64,000 nt of DNA from Hymenobacter psychrotolerans DSM 18569 (GCF_900142395.1 NZ_FRAS01000013.1:62001-126000); one strand, 5' to 3'. Shown: positions 1 to 8,313, counted from the first letter of the stretch. Numbers and translations: made by a program. Notes: generated by a model from the letters alone, not told the origin.

Positions 1-219
1 CCGCTGGAGCAGGCGCGGTTCCTCGCGTTTCAGCTTGCCGTTTTTCAGGTTGATGATGTTGGGGTACGTAAGCTGATGCGCCGCGCAAAAAGGCTTCAAG
101 CCCCCGTTACCCAGCATTTTCAACCGCCCCTGCGCGTAGCGAAGCGCTTCGGCGTAGGAAACAGTCAGCTGTAAGTCGGGGAAGGGCAGCGGGGCTACTA
201 CCGGGCATTCAACTTCCAT
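1..219 (-). CDS. Partial plasmid accessory protein, C-terminus outside window
   Basis: Seen: an open frame of 73 codons from ATG at 219 running off the left edge. The protein begins MEVECPVVAPLPFPDLQL and later has FCAAHQLTYPNIINLKNGKL, a helix-turn-helix-like stretch reminiscent of small XRE-type proteins on Bacteroidota plasmids. It is the last visible gene of a minus-strand series (starts at 1547, 1191, 794, 219). The family is not recognised; the DNA-binding suggestion is inference from the helix pattern only. Confidence 0.55.
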   Translation of the reverse strand, partial: MEVECPVVAPLPFPDLQLTVSYAEALRYAQGRLKMLGNGGLKPFCAAHQLTYPNIINLKNGKLKREEPRLLQR

Positions 220-464
220 GCGGGTTCAGGATTAGGCGGGTCAGGGTAGATACCGCAGCAGCACGTGCAGCACCCAAACCCAACCGACGGTCTACAATTT
301 CTGGTGCCTTCGCGACCAGGTGGACACTGCGAAGCTACCAGCTGCGGGCAGGCCTGGGGCGAAAAAAGGACGAATGGTAAAAAGTCAGCCGCGAAATGCA
401 CCACGACTACGCGAACGGCTCCACGCATACCCGCCGGAAGTGACTATATGGGCCAGGCTGCACC

Positions 465-794
465 CTAGTGCTGCTTGGGGCGCCCCAGCTGCGGCGCCGG
501 CACGGCCACGGGGTGCTGCATCTGGTAGTACGCCAGCTCAAACACCGTGGGCAGGTCGAGGCGGGCGAGCACAGCCAGGCGCTGCAGTTCCTCCAGGGTA
601 GCGGTTTCGGGCTTCTGCATCCGCAGGGCCAAGGTACGCGGCACCACTTTCCAGGCCTCGGCTACTTCTTTGCGGGTACCCAGCGAGTGAATCAGCTCGG
701 CCAATGAGCTACAGGCAACGGGGACAACGGGCAGCTGCTCACGCTCCAACGGATGCACGTGCACGCTGGGTGGGGTTGACTTCGGGGTTTTCAT
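465..794 (-). CDS. Small XRE-like helix-turn-helix protein
   Basis: 109 aa. After a Pro-rich N-terminus, residues from about 33 (SLAELIHSLGTRKEVAEAWK) to about 90 read like a degenerate Cro/C1-type HTH: TRKEVAEAWKVVPRTLALRM is a plausible helix-turn-helix and ATLEELQRLAVLARLD resembles the following helices of XRE domains. No enzymatic domain is visible. It lies between two other short minus-strand genes close to the replication origin, which suggests a plasmid housekeeping or regulatory role. Exact function unknown. Confidence 0.6.
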   Translation of the reverse strand: MKTPKSTPPSVHVHPLEREQLPVVPVACSSLAELIHSLGTRKEVAEAWKVVPRTLALRMQKPETATLEELQRLAVLARLDLPTVFELAYYQMQHPVAVPAPQLGRPKQH

Positions 795-888
795 GCCGCA
801 AAAAAAGGTTGCTAAATTGGCATTATTACGGCCCGGCGTAATTCACGACCAATTCGGTAGCAGCATACCAGTTCTACGGCTGGTCCCG

Positions 889-1191
889 CTACAACAACAG
901 CAAGGCGAATTGTCCGCCCTGCTCCTCCCGGGTGCAGCGAAGAGCATCCTGGGCAATGGGGCGAACGGCCCGCACCAGCTTTTCGAGCACGGCAAAATCG
1001 TCCGGCGTGTCAATCGCCAGCCCGAGCCGCAGGGCTACCTCGCAGGTCAGACCCTCGTAGTTCAGACTCTTGCCCAGCTGCTGCATCTGGGCTTCCACGT
1101 CGGTCACGGCGGCAATTACCCGGCTGCGGAACCTGTTCCAGTCCGGATGGCAAATGGTGGGGGCTTCGGTGGCTTTCATTGGCTTGGCCAT
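889..1191 (-). CDS. Hypothetical plasmid protein
   Basis: 100 aa with no recognised family. It starts at ATG 1191; the last base of the upstream gene's stop codon overlaps this start, so the two are translationally coupled. The protein has an N-terminal WNRFRSRVIAAVTDVEAQM helix and a Leu-rich C-terminus (QFALLLL). No signal peptide, membrane segment or metal motif. Coupling to the 118-aa gene suggests they work together. Confidence 0.55.
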   Translation of the reverse strand: MAKPMKATEAPTICHPDWNRFRSRVIAAVTDVEAQMQQLGKSLNYEGLTCEVALRLGLAIDTPDDFAVLEKLVRAVRPIAQDALRCTREEQGGQFALLLL

Positions 1192-1547
1192 TACAGGTGG
1201 GTATCATAGCCGGTCACCGACGTGAACAGGCCCGGCAGGTCCTCCCCATACACTAGGTCAAAGGTTTGCTTGCGGGTGATAACTGCTTCGCAGTCGACGA
1301 GCTGCTGGTGGTAGAACTCGACCGTGTAGGTATCGGTGGGCATCAGCGTAATCTTCAGCCGATTCACGCCGGCCTCGTTGCGGCGCAGGTTCATGCGCAG
1401 CCAGGGGTTAGGGTTGGTGGCCGTGCGACCGGCAGCCAGTAGTTGGTTGGCCCCGGTCATAGCCAAAAACCGACGTCCTCCTAACTGCAACAGGATGATG
1501 TAGGCTTCCTCAACGATTTCAGAGCTATTAGGAGCAGGTTTATCCAT
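1191..1547 (-). CDS. Conserved Bacteroidota mobile-element protein of unknown function
   Basis: 118 aa. The order of motifs, ILLQLGGRRFLAMTGAN, then LRMNLRRNEAGVNRLKITL, then TYTVEF, then GEDLPGLFTSVTGYDTHL, matches a small protein family that recurs on Bacteroidota plasmids, phages and conjugative elements and has no assigned function. No catalytic residues are evident. It is the first gene of the minus-strand series near the origin; an AT-rich repeat lies 60-85 bp upstream (1610-1631) and is shared with another minus-strand gene near 5.6 kb. Confidence 0.65.
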   Translation of the reverse strand: MDKPAPNSSEIVEEAYIILLQLGGRRFLAMTGANQLLAAGRTATNPNPWLRMNLRRNEAGVNRLKITLMPTDTYTVEFYHQQLVDCEAVITRKQTFDLVYGEDLPGLFTSVTGYDTHL

Positions 1548-1609
1548 GACTGACAGGTATTTATGAACGGATTGGGGTGTTATTAATAAACAGCAGCATA
1601 GTCAATAAA

Positions 1610-1631
1610 GTTGCTTTTTTAGCTTATTTAT
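1610..1631 (-). repeat. AT-rich upstream repeat, copy 1
   Basis: TGCTTTTTTAGCTTATTTAT preceded by GT. The same 22 bp recurs at 5661-5682 and the 20-bp core again at 5686-5705. Each copy lies 50-100 bp upstream of a minus-strand gene. This suggests a shared upstream promoter element or operator; the role is inference. Confidence 0.6.
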
Positions 1632-1838
1632 AAGCGCTTTTACTGCATCTTTAAAGTGGCAGTCTCCCGGTTTTCCCCCTCGTTATTCACTTATTAAAAG
1701 TGGCTCAGCTCTTAGCTGTGGTTTGGCTAGTCTTGCTGGAGTGGCCATCGAAGGCAGTCACTCAGTACCGGGTGGATGGGCCTCGTGGGCACAGCTGACG
1801 CCAGTGGAAGTAGCGGCCGGTTAGTTCCGGGTTAGTGA

Positions 1839-2203
1839 AAAGGATAGAAATGGTAAGTCATCCAATAGCGCTTTCTGCTGGCTGCTGAGTAAGGCCAAAA
1901 TCTTTTTAGCAGCTATCCGCTGGGCGAGTTGTAAAGGGTAACTTCCTAGCCTTGGACCGCTTATGACTAACGGTTTAGGAAATCGGGCCGGGGTGATATG
2001 GTCAGTCAAGGAAAGGATAGGTTTTGTAAGTTAACTCTGCAGGGATGGGCTGCGTAGATCACCCTCCGAAAAAGTAAAAACAGCCTCCAGGCGCTGTAAA
2101 TGCTTACCATTTCTATCCTTTAGCCATCAGTCAATACCCGCTGGCTTACCATTTCTATCCTTTCGGCCGCGTCGGTCACGTCCGCTCATCATTTCTATCC
2201 TTT
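1839..2203. repeat. Dispersed iterons, direct and inverted
   Basis: Copies of the origin iteron outside the main array: direct at 1839-1859 (AAAGGATAGAAATGGTAAGT plus C) and 2012-2032 (the GGTTTTG variant); inverted at 2102-2121, 2144-2163 and 2184-2203 (the last with TCATC replacing TTACC). Inverted clusters opposite the main array are a known layout for copy-number control by Rep-mediated pairing, which is inferred here. Confidence 0.8.
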
Positions 2204-2588
2204 CGGGTGTAGGGTACTTCTGATGATTTAGCAGTGGTGCGGGTAGCTGCTTACAAACTTGGCAAATCTCCGCTCGACATGGCAGGTTTTTAGAGGTAAA
2301 TGGAGCCTAAGAAAAAAGGGAGTCGTAATCTTGTAAGTCGCCTCAGCCTGCCTGGAAGGCTAATAAAGTAAATAAAAGTATAAAATTTCTTGAAATAGTA
2401 CAACGCTTTTATGCTAGCTTATACTCCCCCCCCTTTGTTGTTTTCTTGTCCCGTTCCAGCGTTTTGTACCCTTTAAAAGTCTTTCGTTCGAACGTCATCA
2501 ACAAATTTGTGAGTTTTTTTTATTTGTCAAGTATTTACTCTATTTGCAGAGCTCGTAAGTCACTGACTTTTCGGGTTTTATGCCATTT

Positions 2589-2725
2589 AAAGGATAGGAA
2601 TGGTAAGCGAAAGGATAGGGATGGTAAGTCAAACGGATAGGTTTTGTAAGCGAAGGGATAGGAATGGTAAGCGAAAGGATAGGGATGGTAAGTCAAACGG
2701 ATAGGTTTTGTAAGCGAAAGGATAG
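2589..2725 (+). repeat. Main iteron array
   Basis: Six full 21-bp iterons start at 2589, 2610, 2632, 2653, 2674 and 2696, and a partial one at 2717. Three variants alternate in the order GGAATGG, GGGATGG, GGTTTTG, and the trio is repeated, giving a higher-order period of 64 bp (21+22+21). The 21-bp spacing puts sites on one face of the helix, as expected for cooperative initiator binding. The array ends about 75 bp before the rep start codon. Confidence 0.9.
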
Positions 2726-2740
2726 AGCTTTAGGGAAGGC

Positions 2741-2772
2741 TTACTTTAATATCTGTAACTCCCTTATCTTTG
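2741..2772 (+). promoter_or_regulatory. Candidate rep promoter
   Basis: TATCTTTG at 2765-2772 fits the Bacteroidetes -7 consensus TAnnTTTG, 28 bp before the rep ATG. A weak TTACTTT at about 2741 could be the -33 region. It sits directly after the iterons, so initiator binding could repress its own gene. Inference. Confidence 0.5.
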
Positions 2773-2800
2773 ATCATACGCTCTACCTATTCCCACTAGC

Positions 2801-3742
2801 ATGAGTACCCCCGTTACAGGCAGCACCCCCTCCACGGGGGTAGAAATCCGGCAGCATAACGCCATTACCACCGCGCGCTACGAAATGAGCGCTGTCGAAA
2901 TGGATATTGTCTTCTCGCTGCTCTCAGTGCTGCGCAAGGAGGACAAGCCAGGCACTATCTACCGCATCCGGGTAAAGGAATTGGAGCAGATGACGGGGCG
3001 CTCCTGGAACTACCAGCGCCTGTTGGAGGCCACCTCCAATCTGCGCAGCCGCGAGTACGTAATTGAGGACAACAAGCACGTGCTGCAGGTAGGTTTGCTG
3101 GCCTCGGCGCTGTACGTGAAGGGCGAGGGCATCATCGAGCTGGAAATTTCGGAGCGCATGCGGCGCTACCTGATTGACCTGAAAAACAACTTCACCTCCT
3201 ACCGCCTGCAGTCGGTTTTCAGTTTATCGAGCAAGTACGCCAAGCGCATCTACCAGATTGCCTCGCAGTGGAAGGACATCGGGGAAACGAAAACCTTCAC
3301 GCTTGACGAGTTTAAGATCATGCTCTCGCTCAAGGACCCAAAGGGCCACGAGCCGGAGCAGTACGAGAAGATTTCGGCCCTGCAGAAGTACGTGCTCGAC
3401 GTGGCCACCACCCAAATCAACGAGCACACCGACTTGCGCATCAACTACGAGTTGATCAAGAAGGGCCGCTCCTTCCACAGCATCCGCTTCTTCGTCAACG
3501 GCCAGGTGCCCCAGCAGCTGCCGATTCCCTTCGAGGACGGCGCTGAAGAAGAAAAGCAGCGCCGGGCCCTGCTGAACCTGGAGGAGCTGGAAATCCGGGA
3601 CCCCAAGCTGGTCAGCCAGATTCTCGGGGACGCCAAGAAGCTAAATGCTCTCTTTTCTTTTTGCTACAAGCACAAAACCGGTAAAGTGAAGGCCGACAAG
3701 AACCCAGGTGGGCTGTTTCTCAAGATGGTGGGCCTACGTTAA
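2801..3742 (+). CDS. Plasmid replication initiator, Rep_3 superfamily
   Basis: 313 aa, a normal length for the family. It opens with IRQHNAITTARYEMSAVEMDIVFSLL (residues about 16-42, read here in pieces), the typical start of Rep_3 (RepB/RepE-like) initiators, followed by two winged-helix domains: first around residues 60-150 (VKELEQMTGRSW... SREYVIEDN), second around 155-255 (SLSSKYAKRIYQIASQW, FTLDEFKIML, SIRFFVNGQ). Such proteins bind iterons as monomers to open the origin and as dimers to repress their own promoter. The 21-bp iterons immediately upstream support this. Convergent with the downstream minus-strand gene. Confidence 0.92.
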   Translation: MSTPVTGSTPSTGVEIRQHNAITTARYEMSAVEMDIVFSLLSVLRKEDKPGTIYRIRVKELEQMTGRSWNYQRLLEATSNLRSREYVIEDNKHVLQVGLLASALYVKGEGIIELEISERMRRYLIDLKNNFTSYRLQSVFSLSSKYAKRIYQIASQWKDIGETKTFTLDEFKIMLSLKDPKGHEPEQYEKISALQKYVLDVATTQINEHTDLRINYELIKKGRSFHSIRFFVNGQVPQQLPIPFEDGAEEEKQRRALLNLEELEIRDPKLVSQILGDAKKLNALFSFCYKHKTGKVKADKNPGGLFLKMVGLR

Positions 3743-3853
3743 GTGGCTTGGGCCACGCGCTGGCTCGTCGCAATGGCAACAAAAGGGAAAAAGCCATACT
3801 CCTGGCCCGGAGCGTCTGGTCGGTGCCGCCCGAGGGCGGCACTTAGCCCCAGC

Positions 3854-4264
3854 CTACTCTTCATCCTGCGGCGGATAGTCGGGTATCCAGTCTTCGGGGC
3901 TGCCAACGACCGGCGCCGGCGCGGGCTGGTAGGGCTCCAACTCCCGGCCGAAGCAGTGGCCCAGCGTGACGCCGGGGCACTGCCGCTGAAACCAGGCAGG
4001 TAGTACCTCGGGGGCGCACACCACGCCCAGAAAGCCCTCGGCATGAAAGTAGGCTTTGACCTCGGCCGGCCCGAAGCTGTTCAGGTAGATGTGCATACGG
4101 TCACCGATGGCTGGCACCTGGCCGCGGCCGGACCACTGCAGCACGGCCGGGAAGCCCGCCAGGCGGGGAAACCCTACCCACGCCGGGCAGGCTTGCGGCT
4201 CCCCTATCCAGGCGGTAGGGCTAAGGGTAGGCTGACGGACGACGGAAGCGGAAGAACTGGACAT
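3854..4264 (-). CDS. Hypothetical plasmid protein
   Basis: 136 aa, ATG at 4264. No recognised domain. The middle part (GDRMHIYLNSFGPAEVKAYFHAEGFLGVV) has an alternating strand/helix pattern and the C-terminus is acidic and Pro-rich (EDWIPDYPPQDEE). No signal peptide or membrane segment. It follows ArdC on the same strand with a 130-bp gap that contains a small hairpin (arms ACCGGCTG 4357-4364 and CAGCCGGT 4373-4380). Probably part of the same establishment region. Confidence 0.5.
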   Translation of the reverse strand: MSSSSASVVRQPTLSPTAWIGEPQACPAWVGFPRLAGFPAVLQWSGRGQVPAIGDRMHIYLNSFGPAEVKAYFHAEGFLGVVCAPEVLPAWFQRQCPGVTLGHCFGRELEPYQPAPAPVVGSPEDWIPDYPPQDEE

Positions 4265-4393
4265 GATGAGGCAGTAAGTGGTGACTGATGAAACAGCGGA
4301 GCTTGGGGCCGCTGGCTTCGGGGCTGGGTGTTTTCCTTTTGTTGGCGCGCCGGGGCACCGGCTGACGGTTGCCAGCCGGTACCCTCTCCCCCA

Positions 4394-5302
4394 CTAGGCC
4401 GCTTCGGGCAGGGCTTCGGCGCTGTCGGCCTCGTAGCTGGGCACAATGCCCAGAATGTGGTTAGCAGCCTTCTGAGCCTGGCTGGCGGCGGAAATAATCA
4501 GGCGCTTATCATTGCGCAGGGCCTGCAGCCAGTTGGCCAGGTAGGCGGCGGTGCTGGGCTCGGTCACGGCCAGATTCAGGCCGGCGGCGTTGCTGAGGAA
4601 GGCGGCGCCCAACTCGGCCACTAGTTCTTCCTTGGCGTAGGTTTCGCTACCGAAAGCGGCCTTTTCCGTGAGCGTGGCCCGGTCGAGACGCTTGGCGTGG
4701 CCGGTGGAATGGGCCAACTCGTGAAACAGGGTAGTATAAAAATCCTCGGACGTGTGGAAGTTCGCTGGCTCGGGTACAGTCACGGTGTCGGTGCTGGTGC
4801 GGTAGTGGGGCTCACTGCCGGCGTAACAGATGCGGGGGCCACCGGCGTAGCCGGCCACAATCTGCTCGGCGGCCTGCTGGGGGGTATGTTCGCGCTGCAC
4901 CGGCTCGGGCAGCTTCCACTCCACGCCGTCAATCTGGGCAATGTTGAACACGGTGGAATACTGCAGAATGGCCACCTTCTTTTCTTTGCCCTGCGCATCC
5001 TCTTTCTTCGATACCTTGAAGAACACCACGGGCATTCCTTTTTCGCCCTTGCGCACCTGGCCGCCCAGCTCGCGGGCCTGGTTGTAGGTCAGGTAATAGG
5101 GCTGCTCGTGCTGGAGCATGGCCAGCAGCAGGGCGTTGATGCCCTGATACACGTGCTTGCTGCGGTAGTTGCGGGGCGCGCCGTGGGCAGCGTTCCACGA
5201 CTGTTTCCACGGGGCTACGCCGCATTCTAAAGCCAGGATAATCCGGTTGGTGATGATATCATACACATCGGCGCGGGGGGCGGCAGCGGGGGCATTTTTC
5301 AT
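4394..5302 (-). CDS. ardC: ArdC-type antirestriction protein
   Basis: 302 aa. The N-terminal half (residues 12-125: DVYDIITNRIILALECG, APWKQSW, YQGINALLL, GQVRKGEKG) is the ArdC/DUF1738-type single-strand DNA-binding domain; the C-terminal half is a zincin-like metalloprotease with HELAH at 194-198 followed by STGHAKRLDR and a downstream YAKEELVAELGAAFL segment typical of the family. ArdC proteins from conjugative plasmids bind ssDNA and protect entering plasmids from restriction. Location beside the origin fits early expression in a new recipient. The putative zinc ligands are intact. Confidence 0.88.
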   Translation of the reverse strand: MKNAPAAAPRADVYDIITNRIILALECGVAPWKQSWNAAHGAPRNYRSKHVYQGINALLLAMLQHEQPYYLTYNQARELGGQVRKGEKGMPVVFFKVSKKEDAQGKEKKVAILQYSTVFNIAQIDGVEWKLPEPVQREHTPQQAAEQIVAGYAGGPRICYAGSEPHYRTSTDTVTVPEPANFHTSEDFYTTLFHELAHSTGHAKRLDRATLTEKAAFGSETYAKEELVAELGAAFLSNAAGLNLAVTEPSTAAYLANWLQALRNDKRLIISAASQAQKAANHILGIVPSYEADSAEALPEAA

Positions 5303-5335
5303 AAACCAAAGGCGGGGTAAATGGTGAGAAAAGCG

Positions 5336-5608
5336 TTAGTAGAGGTAATCAGGATGAGCAGCCGGGCCTAGCTCCTGGGCCTCGCGGGCCAATTGGGCAT
5401 CTTCCCAGGCTTCGCTTTCCTGCAGGGCCAGCAGCTTCCAGCGCAGCAGTTGGGCCGCATCGGTGCAGGCACTGATCAGCGGCTCGGCCTTCTGGCGGCG
5501 CTCCGGGCTAAAGGCGGGATGGTTGAGCACTTCGCGCAGGTTCCGACGGGCTGAGGAAACCAGGAGCGCACAAGCAGGGGAAATGGGCGTTGACACCATG
5601 ATTATCAA
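5336..5608 (-). CDS. Hypothetical small helical protein upstream of ardC
   Basis: 90 aa, all-helical in appearance (ACALLVSSARRNLREVL, RRQKAEPLISACTDAAQLLRWKLLAL, AWEDAQLAREAQEL). No family recognised. ATG at 5608; an internal Met (residue 4, MVSTPI) is a possible alternative start. Two tandem AT-rich repeats lie 53-97 bp upstream. It precedes ardC by 33 bp on the same strand, so they are probably co-transcribed. Confidence 0.5.
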   Translation of the reverse strand: MIIMVSTPISPACALLVSSARRNLREVLNHPAFSPERRQKAEPLISACTDAAQLLRWKLLALQESEAWEDAQLAREAQELGPAAHPDYLY

Positions 5609-5660
5609 GCTGTTTTAGGTGCGTTGCTTATACTTATTAAACGCAAATACACCTCTTATT

Positions 5661-5705
5661 GTTGCTTTTTTAGCTTATTTATTAATGCTTTTTTAGCTTA
5701 TTTAT
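5661..5705 (-). repeat. AT-rich upstream repeat, copies 2 and 3
   Basis: Two tandem copies (5661-5682 and 5686-5705) of TGCTTTTTTAGCTTATTTAT, spaced 24-25 bp, identical to the sequence at 1610-1631. They lie between the divergent gene pair at 5608 (minus) and 5761 (plus). Likely a regulatory element of the minus-strand establishment genes. Confidence 0.65.
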
Positions 5706-5760
5706 GGCACAATGATTGGCTTTTTCCCTTTTGTTACTATTGCATTCGTAACCCACGCCG

Positions 5761-6912
5761 ATGACTTACCTTACCCGCGCCGTTTGGCTGCTCTCGCTCA
5801 TTAGCCTCTTCACCGATCTGGCCAGCGAGATGCTCTACCCGGTGATGCCGCTGTATCTGCAGTCCATTGGCTTCTCCGTATTTTTCATCGGTCTGCTTGA
5901 AGGACTGGCCGAAGCCGTGGCCGGCCTGAGCAAGGGCTACTTCGGCCAGTGGAGCGACCGGCTGGGCCGCCGCGTGCCCTTCGTGCAGTGGGGTTACGGG
6001 TTGAGTGCCTTCTCCAAGCCGATGTTGTCGGTGCTGGCCACTCCCCTTTGGGTATTGCTGGCCCGCACCCTCGACCGCCTGGGCAAGGGCTTGCGCACGG
6101 GCGCCCGCGACGCGCTGCTCTCCGACGAAACCACACCTGCCGACCGGGGTAAGGTCTTCGGGTTCCACCGCTCAATGGATACGCTCGGGGCCGTATTCGG
6201 TCCCCTGGCCGCGCTGGCCTGGCTGGCCGCGCACCCCGGTCAGTACCGCCCGCTGTTTTTGTGGGCTTTTCTGCCAGGCGCGCTGGCCGTTGGTATCACC
6301 TTCGCGCTTCGGGAACGGCGGGCCGTGCCTTCCGGCCGGCCGGTGATGCCCTTTTGGGCCTCGTTTCGCTACTGGCGACAGGCCCCGCCCGCCTACCGTC
6401 GGGTGGTAGGGTCCCTACTTGTGTTTGCCCTCTTCAACAGCGCCGATGCCTTCCTGCTGCTGTTGGCCCGCCAGCGTGGGGTATCGGCTACCGGCGTCAT
6501 CGGCCTCTACGTACTCTATAACTTTACCTACGTGCTCAGCGCCTGGCCCCTGGGGCACCTGGCCGACCGCCTCGGCCCGCGCCGCCTGCTGGTGGGGGGC
6601 CTACTAATCTTCGCGGTGGTATATGGCGGGGTAGCCCTGGCGCAAGGACCTTGGGTCTTTGCCGGGTTCTTTGCCCTCTACGGCCTCTATGCGGCCGCCA
6701 CTGAGGGCGTGAGCAAGGCCTGGGTCAGCACACTCTGCGCGCCGGCTGATACCGGCGCTGCACTGGGTACACTGGGGGGTCTGAGCAGCCTGGCCGCACT
6801 GGGCGCCAGCACCAGCGCCGGCCTGCTCTGGCAGTGGGGTGGCCCGGCGTTGCCGTTTGGGCTGGCGGCGGCCGTAGCATTGGGCGTGGCCGCGTTTCTG
6901 GCTCGTCGCTGA
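5761..6912 (+). CDS. MFS transporter
   Basis: 383 aa, about twelve hydrophobic segments. The loop after helix 2 carries GQWSDRLGRR (residues about 61-71), the signature A motif of the major facilitator superfamily, and LDRLGKGLRTGARDALLSDE follows helix 4. A related second motif, GHLADRLGPRR, starts the C-terminal half. It is a secondary transporter of the inner membrane, probably drug or metal efflux; the substrate cannot be read from sequence. TACTATTG at 5735-5742 is a near-match to the -7 box. It opens the first cargo block. Confidence 0.85.
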   Translation: MTYLTRAVWLLSLISLFTDLASEMLYPVMPLYLQSIGFSVFFIGLLEGLAEAVAGLSKGYFGQWSDRLGRRVPFVQWGYGLSAFSKPMLSVLATPLWVLLARTLDRLGKGLRTGARDALLSDETTPADRGKVFGFHRSMDTLGAVFGPLAALAWLAAHPGQYRPLFLWAFLPGALAVGITFALRERRAVPSGRPVMPFWASFRYWRQAPPAYRRVVGSLLVFALFNSADAFLLLLARQRGVSATGVIGLYVLYNFTYVLSAWPLGHLADRLGPRRLLVGGLLIFAVVYGGVALAQGPWVFAGFFALYGLYAAATEGVSKAWVSTLCAPADTGAALGTLGGLSSLAALGASTSAGLLWQWGGPALPFGLAAAVALGVAAFLARR

Positions 6913-7053
6913 TTTAGTAGCTGCGAAGGCCGGCGTGCGCGAGTCAGTAGCACTACTGCACAACCTGGGTTATAGCTGCCACCGCACCTCGGCCGTATAA
7001 CCAGTTGAGCAGTATTCCAACGTATTAACCTATTCCCTAAACACCCTTACCGC

Positions 7054-7746
7054 ATGCGCCACGACGAAAATCACCGCACCCACCGCATTGGCTGGCTTCG
7101 CGCCGCCGTGCTCGGGGCCAACGACGGCATCATCTCCACCGCTAGCTTGGTGGTGGGCGTCGCGGCCGCCAACGCTTCGCGCGAGGCCGTGTTAGTAGCG
7201 GGCGTGGCCGGGCTGGTGGCGGGGGCCATGTCGATGGCCACGGGCGAGTACGTATCCGTCAGCTCCCAGGCCGATACCGAACAGGCCGACATGGCGCGGG
7301 AAAAGGCCGAACTGGCCGCTGACCCAGCGGCGGAACACCGCGAGTTGGCCGCCATCTACGTGGAGCGGGGCCTGACCCAATCCTTGGCGGACGAAGTGGC
7401 CAGGCAGCTCATGGCCCGCGACGCGCTCGGCACCCATGCCCGCGATGAGCTGGGCATCACCGAAACGGCCGCCGCGAACCCCGTGCAAGCCGCACTGGCC
7501 TCGGCCGGCACGTTCACGGTAGGGGCGGCCCTGCCGCTACTGGTCATCCTGGTGTCGCCGGTGCAGCAGCTGACCTGGACAGTGTCCATTACTTCACTGG
7601 TATTTCTAGCGGCCCTAGGCGGGCTGGCGGCCTACGTGGGCGGCTCCAGCGTGCTGAAAGCCGCCGCCCGTGTCACGTTCTGGGGCGTACTGGCCATGGG
7701 GCTTACTGCCGTGGTCGGCCATTTCTTCAACGTCACGCCCGCGTAA
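7054..7746 (+). CDS. VIT-family Fe2+/Mn2+ transporter
   Basis: 230 aa. N-terminal WLRAAVLGANDGIISTASLVVGVAAA is the first membrane helix of the VIT1/CCC1 family; GAMSMATGEYVSVSSQADTEQADMAREKAEL (read in parts) contains the conserved MxxGEYVSV motif and the metal-binding cytosolic helix. Three C-terminal hydrophobic segments follow. Family members move Fe2+ or Mn2+ out of the cytosol. It lies between an MFS pump and a small membrane protein on the same strand. Confidence 0.88.
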   Translation: MRHDENHRTHRIGWLRAAVLGANDGIISTASLVVGVAAANASREAVLVAGVAGLVAGAMSMATGEYVSVSSQADTEQADMAREKAELAADPAAEHRELAAIYVERGLTQSLADEVARQLMARDALGTHARDELGITETAAANPVQAALASAGTFTVGAALPLLVILVSPVQQLTWTVSITSLVFLAALGGLAAYVGGSSVLKAAARVTFWGVLAMGLTAVVGHFFNVTPA

Positions 7747-7793
7747 ACATCCAACCTGTATCTGCTCCCCTCCTTTTCTCCCAAACCTCTGTT

Positions 7794-8273
7794 ATGAATG
7801 GTGCCCACCTTCACCTCCTGCTGAATCACACCCCCATCCTAGGCAGTTTGTTCGGCCTGTTGCTGCTGCTGGTGGCTGTCGTACGGCGGCAGGAAACGCT
7901 GATCAACGCCGGCCTGGTCGCGCTGGTCGTCGCGGCCCTGCTCACCATTCCCACCCAGCTCACAGGAGAAGGCGCGGAGGAAGTGGTGGAAGACCGCCCC
8001 GGCGTAACGCACGCTCTGATTCATGAGCACGAAGAAGCCGCCGAGTTGAGCCTCTGGGTAATGGAAGCCACCGGCGCGCTGGCCCTAGTCAGCCTACTGG
8101 CTCGGCGCCGCACCGCCGCCCGCGCCCCGCTGTTTACCTACCTCACGCTGGCCGGGGCAATAGTCAGCTTCGGCTTGCTGGCTCGCACCGGTAACTTGGG
8201 CGGCCAGATCATGCACCCCGAAGCCCGCCCCGGCTTCGTGCAGCCCGCCGAAGCCGAACACGACGAAGATTAG
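7794..8273 (+). CDS. Small multi-spanning membrane protein, DUF2231-like
   Basis: 159 aa with four predicted membrane segments (residues about 15-30, 38-55, 83-101, 110-130). The opening NGAHLHLLLNHTPILGSLFG resembles DUF2231-type proteins, which begin with a HLL(L/V)NH(F/T)P motif. His/Glu-rich stretches (LIHEHEEAAE and the C-terminal EAEHDED) may bind metal. Starts 47 bp after the VIT gene; probably the same transcript. Function unknown. Confidence 0.65.
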   Translation: MNGAHLHLLLNHTPILGSLFGLLLLLVAVVRRQETLINAGLVALVVAALLTIPTQLTGEGAEEVVEDRPGVTHALIHEHEEAAELSLWVMEATGALALVSLLARRRTAARAPLFTYLTLAGAIVSFGLLARTGNLGGQIMHPEARPGFVQPAEAEHDED

Positions 8274-8306
8274 GTGCCGGCCCAGGGCCCCCTGGGCCGG
8301 CACCTA
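8271..8306. terminator. Bidirectional hairpin between convergent genes
   Basis: Perfect 17-bp arms, TAGGTGCCGGCCCAGGG (8271-8287) and its complement (8290-8306), with a 2-nt loop. The left arm contains the TAG stop of the upstream gene. It lies between two convergent genes. There is no long T-run, so it may stop transcription inefficiently or act mainly as an mRNA 3' end stabiliser. Confidence 0.7.
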
Positions 8307-8313
8307 GGATTGC

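Larger units (their letters stand above)
1548..2800. other. Replication origin region (iteron type)
   Basis: 1.25 kb with no convincing gene between the minus-strand accessory genes and the initiator gene. It holds dispersed and inverted iterons (1839-2203), an AT-rich stretch at about 2350-2440 and 2500-2590 suitable for strand opening, and the main tandem iteron array (2589-2725) directly in front of rep. This arrangement is typical of theta-replicating plasmids controlled by Rep_3-type initiators. I did not identify a convincing DnaA box. Confidence 0.8.

Noticed and set aside
1821..2009. 62-aa frame in the origin region
   Set aside because: Overlaps an iteron, has no homology signal and no promoter; treated as noncoding.
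4357..4380. Hairpin after ardC as terminator
   Set aside because: Stem of 8 bp but no T-run on the minus strand; noted only within the neighbouring gene entry.
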